From Chloroflexota bacterium (GTDB lineage: Bacteria; Chloroflexota; Ktedonobacteria; Ktedonobacterales; Ktedonobacteraceae): a DNA stretch of 8,130 nt. Positions 6,986-8,130 of this stretch are shown here, piece after piece. The stretch spans positions 1 through 8,130 of the forward strand of contig JAJZEJ010000609.1 in NCBI GenBank assembly GCA_021828635.1, read 5' to 3'. Numbering within the stretch: position 1 is the first letter of the stretch; each line of letters begins with the position of its first letter. The notes beneath the pieces are model-generated. The model did no database searches, had not been told where the DNA came from, and saw only the letters and a list, made by a program, of their open reading frames with translations. The position numbers were made by a program, and so were the translations under genes.

Positions 6986-7039
6986 ATGTGTGTTTCTACC
7001 ATAGCATTCCCCCTTTATATAGATATTATGCACACACAT
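6986..7039. repeat. 8-bp inverted repeat flanking the -10 region
   Basis: ATGTGTGT (6986-6993) and ACACACAT (7032-7039) are perfectly complementary and lie on either side of the TATAAA and the predicted transcription start. This could be a two-site operator for another regulator, but the motif is low-complexity (GT dinucleotides), so chance is a real possibility. Confidence 0.3.
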
Positions 7040-7042
7040 CAA
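7014..7042 (-). promoter_or_regulatory. Sigma-70-type promoter of the ABC importer operon
   Basis: On the minus strand TTGATG (-35, 7042-7037; 4 of 6 matches to TTGACA) and TATAAA (-10, 7019-7014; 5 of 6 matches to TATAAT) are separated by exactly 17 bp. The predicted start is near 7007, giving a 5' leader of about 217 nt. The -35 element lies 4 bp downstream of the nearest operator half-site, so it falls into the next 11-bp slot of the array. That is a suitable place for an activator to contact RNA polymerase. Confidence 0.65.
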
Positions 7043-7046
7043 CCTC

Positions 7047-7130
7047 TTTACAGCGGCTTAACAACATCTTCCTCGGCTATTAACAAAATATTAACGCTAC
7101 CATACCTATCCCTTAAAGATAGTTTAACAG
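7047..7130 (-). promoter_or_regulatory. Pho-box-like operator: three pairs of 11-bp-spaced TTAACA half-sites
   Basis: On the plus strand the half-sites are TTTACA (7047), TTAACA (7058), TTAACA (7080), TTAACG (7091), TTAAAG (7113) and TTAACA (7124). Spacings are exactly 11, 22, 11, 22 and 11 bp, so all six face the same side of the helix and form three pairs with a 33-bp period. Read in the direction of transcription the 7-mers are CTGTTAA, TCTTTAA, GCGTTAA, TTGTTAA, TTGTTAA and CTGTAAA, each pair separated by 4 bp. Paired 7-bp direct repeats with 4-bp spacers are the binding mode of PhoB and other OmpR-family regulators; TTAACA repeats match B. subtilis PhoP boxes and resemble the CTTAACC repeats of cyanobacterial SphR. 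The sequences between pairs do not resemble each other, so this is not a simple tandem duplication. The regulator is presumed PhoB/PhoP, but another OmpR-family member is possible. Confidence 0.7.
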
Positions 7131-7172
7131 AACTATTGTAATTTTGTTAGTGCAGAGACGAGAAACAATCCA

Positions 7173-7184
7173 GGTAGAGCAGAG
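7173..7184. repeat. 12-bp direct repeat, copy 2 (GGTAGAGCAGAG)
   Basis: This is the exact second copy of the 12-mer at 6904-6915. It begins 10 bp beyond the methyltransferase stop codon in the direction of transcription. No function can be assigned. Confidence 0.45.
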
Positions 7185-7193
7185 CATCCATAG

Positions 7194-8096
7194 TTAGACC
7201 CGTTGTCCACACATGACATAGAAGGAGAAAAAACAGTGATTTGTTTCCCACTCCTGGCGCATATCCTGTGACACCTTATCATAGAGATCACCATCTAGCC
7301 CTAATTGCCGAACCATCATCGGTTTAATTGCTCGATTATAGGTATACATATCGGTGGCCGTCATATTGCCAATTCTGCCAGCCCAGTTTCCCAGTGGCAG
7401 GTCTATCCTATAGTTTTTGATGTTGATTAAACCAGCCGAATGCAAAAGAGTCGGCAAGTTTGCACAAACCTGTGCATCGATGCCGCGTTGCTGGCTCCAT
7501 TGCAAACCCCAACGGGTCAGTTGAGCCATTGCCGGACCTCCTCGATGAATAACCTGATCGGACTCAGCCAGTTCGACCCAGCCACCGAGGCGCGTCACAC
7601 GCTTGAGTTCCGCGACCACGTGCGGCCATTTGGTAACGGGAATAGCCACGTGTAGGAAGCGTTGATGCACAAAATCAAAGGTCATATCAGGAAACGGCAA
7701 TTCTTCAAGCACATTGCCTTTGACGAAGCGATAGTTTTGAGGCACAACCGCCTCTGGTTGTGTTTGCTCAGCATGCATGTCCAGGCCAAATACTTTTGTT
7801 TGCGGAAATGCGATAGCCATCTCGTGCGCCCAACGTCCGGTGCCACAGCCGATATCTAAAATTCCGGTGGGGTTTGCCAGTGGCGCGATATAGTTGCACT
7901 GCATCACATAGCGAATGAGGTAATGTTGAAAATCGAGTCGGTTAAATTCATACTTGTCAGTAGGCATGAGATAAGGCAAGTCTTTAACATGACGACGCCC
8001 CTCGACCCAGAGAAACTCCTCTTCCGGTACTTGGTCTTTGACAGTCCGCGTGCTACTTCCACTGCCACGCCCGCGAAACCAGGATAGCCACGACAT
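7194..8096 (-). CDS. Class I SAM-dependent methyltransferase (LaeA-like / Methyltransf_25 type)
   Basis: A predicted cytosolic enzyme that transfers a methyl group from S-adenosylmethionine to an unknown acceptor; 300 aa, full length for this group. Motif I is ILDIGCGTGRW (79-89). The acidic residue contacting the SAM ribose is probably Asp106 (VFGLD). GNVLEELPF (127-135) and FDFVHQRFLHV (140-150) correspond to motifs II/III, and LKRVTRLGGWVEL to post-motif strand 5. The segment before the fold, YLMPTDKYEFNRLDFQHYL (42-60), resembles the Y-x-L/M-P-x-D...RLDLQH preamble seen in LaeA-like fungal and related bacterial methyltransferases. The first 15 residues (MSWLSWFRGRGSGSS) are variable in style and not a clear signal peptide. 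The start is ATG at 8096 with AAAGGGG (8111-8105) 8 nt upstream. It shares the operon's strand, but 403 bp and a separate promoter follow it, so it is probably independent of the importer. Its promoter must lie largely beyond the window. Confidence 0.9.
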   Translation of the reverse strand: MSWLSWFRGRGSGSSTRTVKDQVPEEEFLWVEGRRHVKDLPYLMPTDKYEFNRLDFQHYLIRYVMQCNYIAPLANPTGILDIGCGTGRWAHEMAIAFPQTKVFGLDMHAEQTQPEAVVPQNYRFVKGNVLEELPFPDMTFDFVHQRFLHVAIPVTKWPHVVAELKRVTRLGGWVELAESDQVIHRGGPAMAQLTRWGLQWSQQRGIDAQVCANLPTLLHSAGLINIKNYRIDLPLGNWAGRIGNMTATDMYTYNRAIKPMMVRQLGLDGDLYDKVSQDMRQEWETNHCFFSFYVMCGQRV

Positions 8097-8130
8097 AAGA
8101 AGAACCCCTTTATCATAAAGTGAGCGGGCG

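Larger units (their letters stand above)
6791..7193. other. 403-bp intergenic control region of the ABC operon
   Basis: No plausible gene lies between the binding-protein start and the methyltransferase stop. Reading in the direction of transcription, the region holds the 3' flank of the methyltransferase gene (about 7193-7131, with no clear intrinsic terminator), a direct-repeat operator array (7130-7047), a promoter (7042-7014), and a leader of about 217 nt with candidate hairpins (7007-6791). The upstream part, 7047-7150, is markedly AT-rich compared with the flanking genes. Confidence 0.8.

Noticed and set aside
7119..7136. Inverted repeat ATAGTT-N6-AACTAT as a separate operator or methyltransferase terminator
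   Set aside because: It overlaps the outermost operator half-site, is short and AT-rich, and has neither a GC stem nor a T tract.
8097..8130. TATGAT as a -10 element of the methyltransferase gene
   Set aside because: A start 7 nt downstream would remove or bisect the AAAGGGG ribosome binding site, and no -35 can be judged because the window ends.
1..8130. CRISPR array, tRNA/rRNA genes, insertion sequence or phage genes
   Set aside because: No regularly spaced identical repeats outside the TPR coding units, no cloverleaf or rRNA-like segment, and no transposase or integrase motif was seen on either strand.

Overview
The window is a stretch of bacterial chromosome of moderate GC. It suggests a Ktedonobacteria-like (Chloroflexota) soil bacterium. 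The grounds are indirect: a very long pure-TPR protein, a substrate-binding lipoprotein with a twin-arginine leader and a Glu-containing lipobox, and a LaeA-like small-molecule methyltransferase with a YLMPTD...RLDFQH preamble. This assignment is an inference from gene style, not a sequence match.

Layout. (1) 8-2512, + strand: 24 back-to-back TPR repeats, open to the left edge and probably cut by it. (2) 2506-2539: a 34-bp near-perfect palindrome that contains the stop codons of both convergent genes. (3) 2525-6790, - strand: a four-gene ABC importer operon, read right to left as solute-binding lipoprotein (5603-6790), permease A (4587-5528), permease B (3696-4586) and ATPase (2525-3679). A 12-bp perfect hairpin lies between the binding-protein gene and the first permease gene. 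(4) 6791-7193: a 403-bp control region upstream of the operon. (5) 7194-8096, - strand: a class I SAM methyltransferase, apparently a separate unit.

The most informative part is the control region. It holds a sigma-70-type promoter (TTGATG, 17 bp, TATAAA). Directly upstream are six TTAACA-like half-sites at 7047, 7058, 7080, 7091, 7113 and 7124, with spacings of exactly 11, 22, 11, 22 and 11 bp. This is the architecture of a PhoB/PhoP-type (OmpR-family) direct-repeat operator, and TTAACA with 11-bp spacing closely resembles Bacillus PhoP boxes and cyanobacterial Pho boxes. Between the promoter and the first gene lies a predicted leader of about 217 nt with several possible hairpins.

Together, the operon looks like a complete importer of the Fe3+/polyamine/2-aminoethylphosphonate type (one binding protein, two different permeases, one TOBE-domain ATPase), probably induced by a two-component system. 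If that regulator is the phosphate-starvation one, the cargo is most likely a phosphonate or organophosphate. The operator pattern is directly visible; the substrate is inferred.
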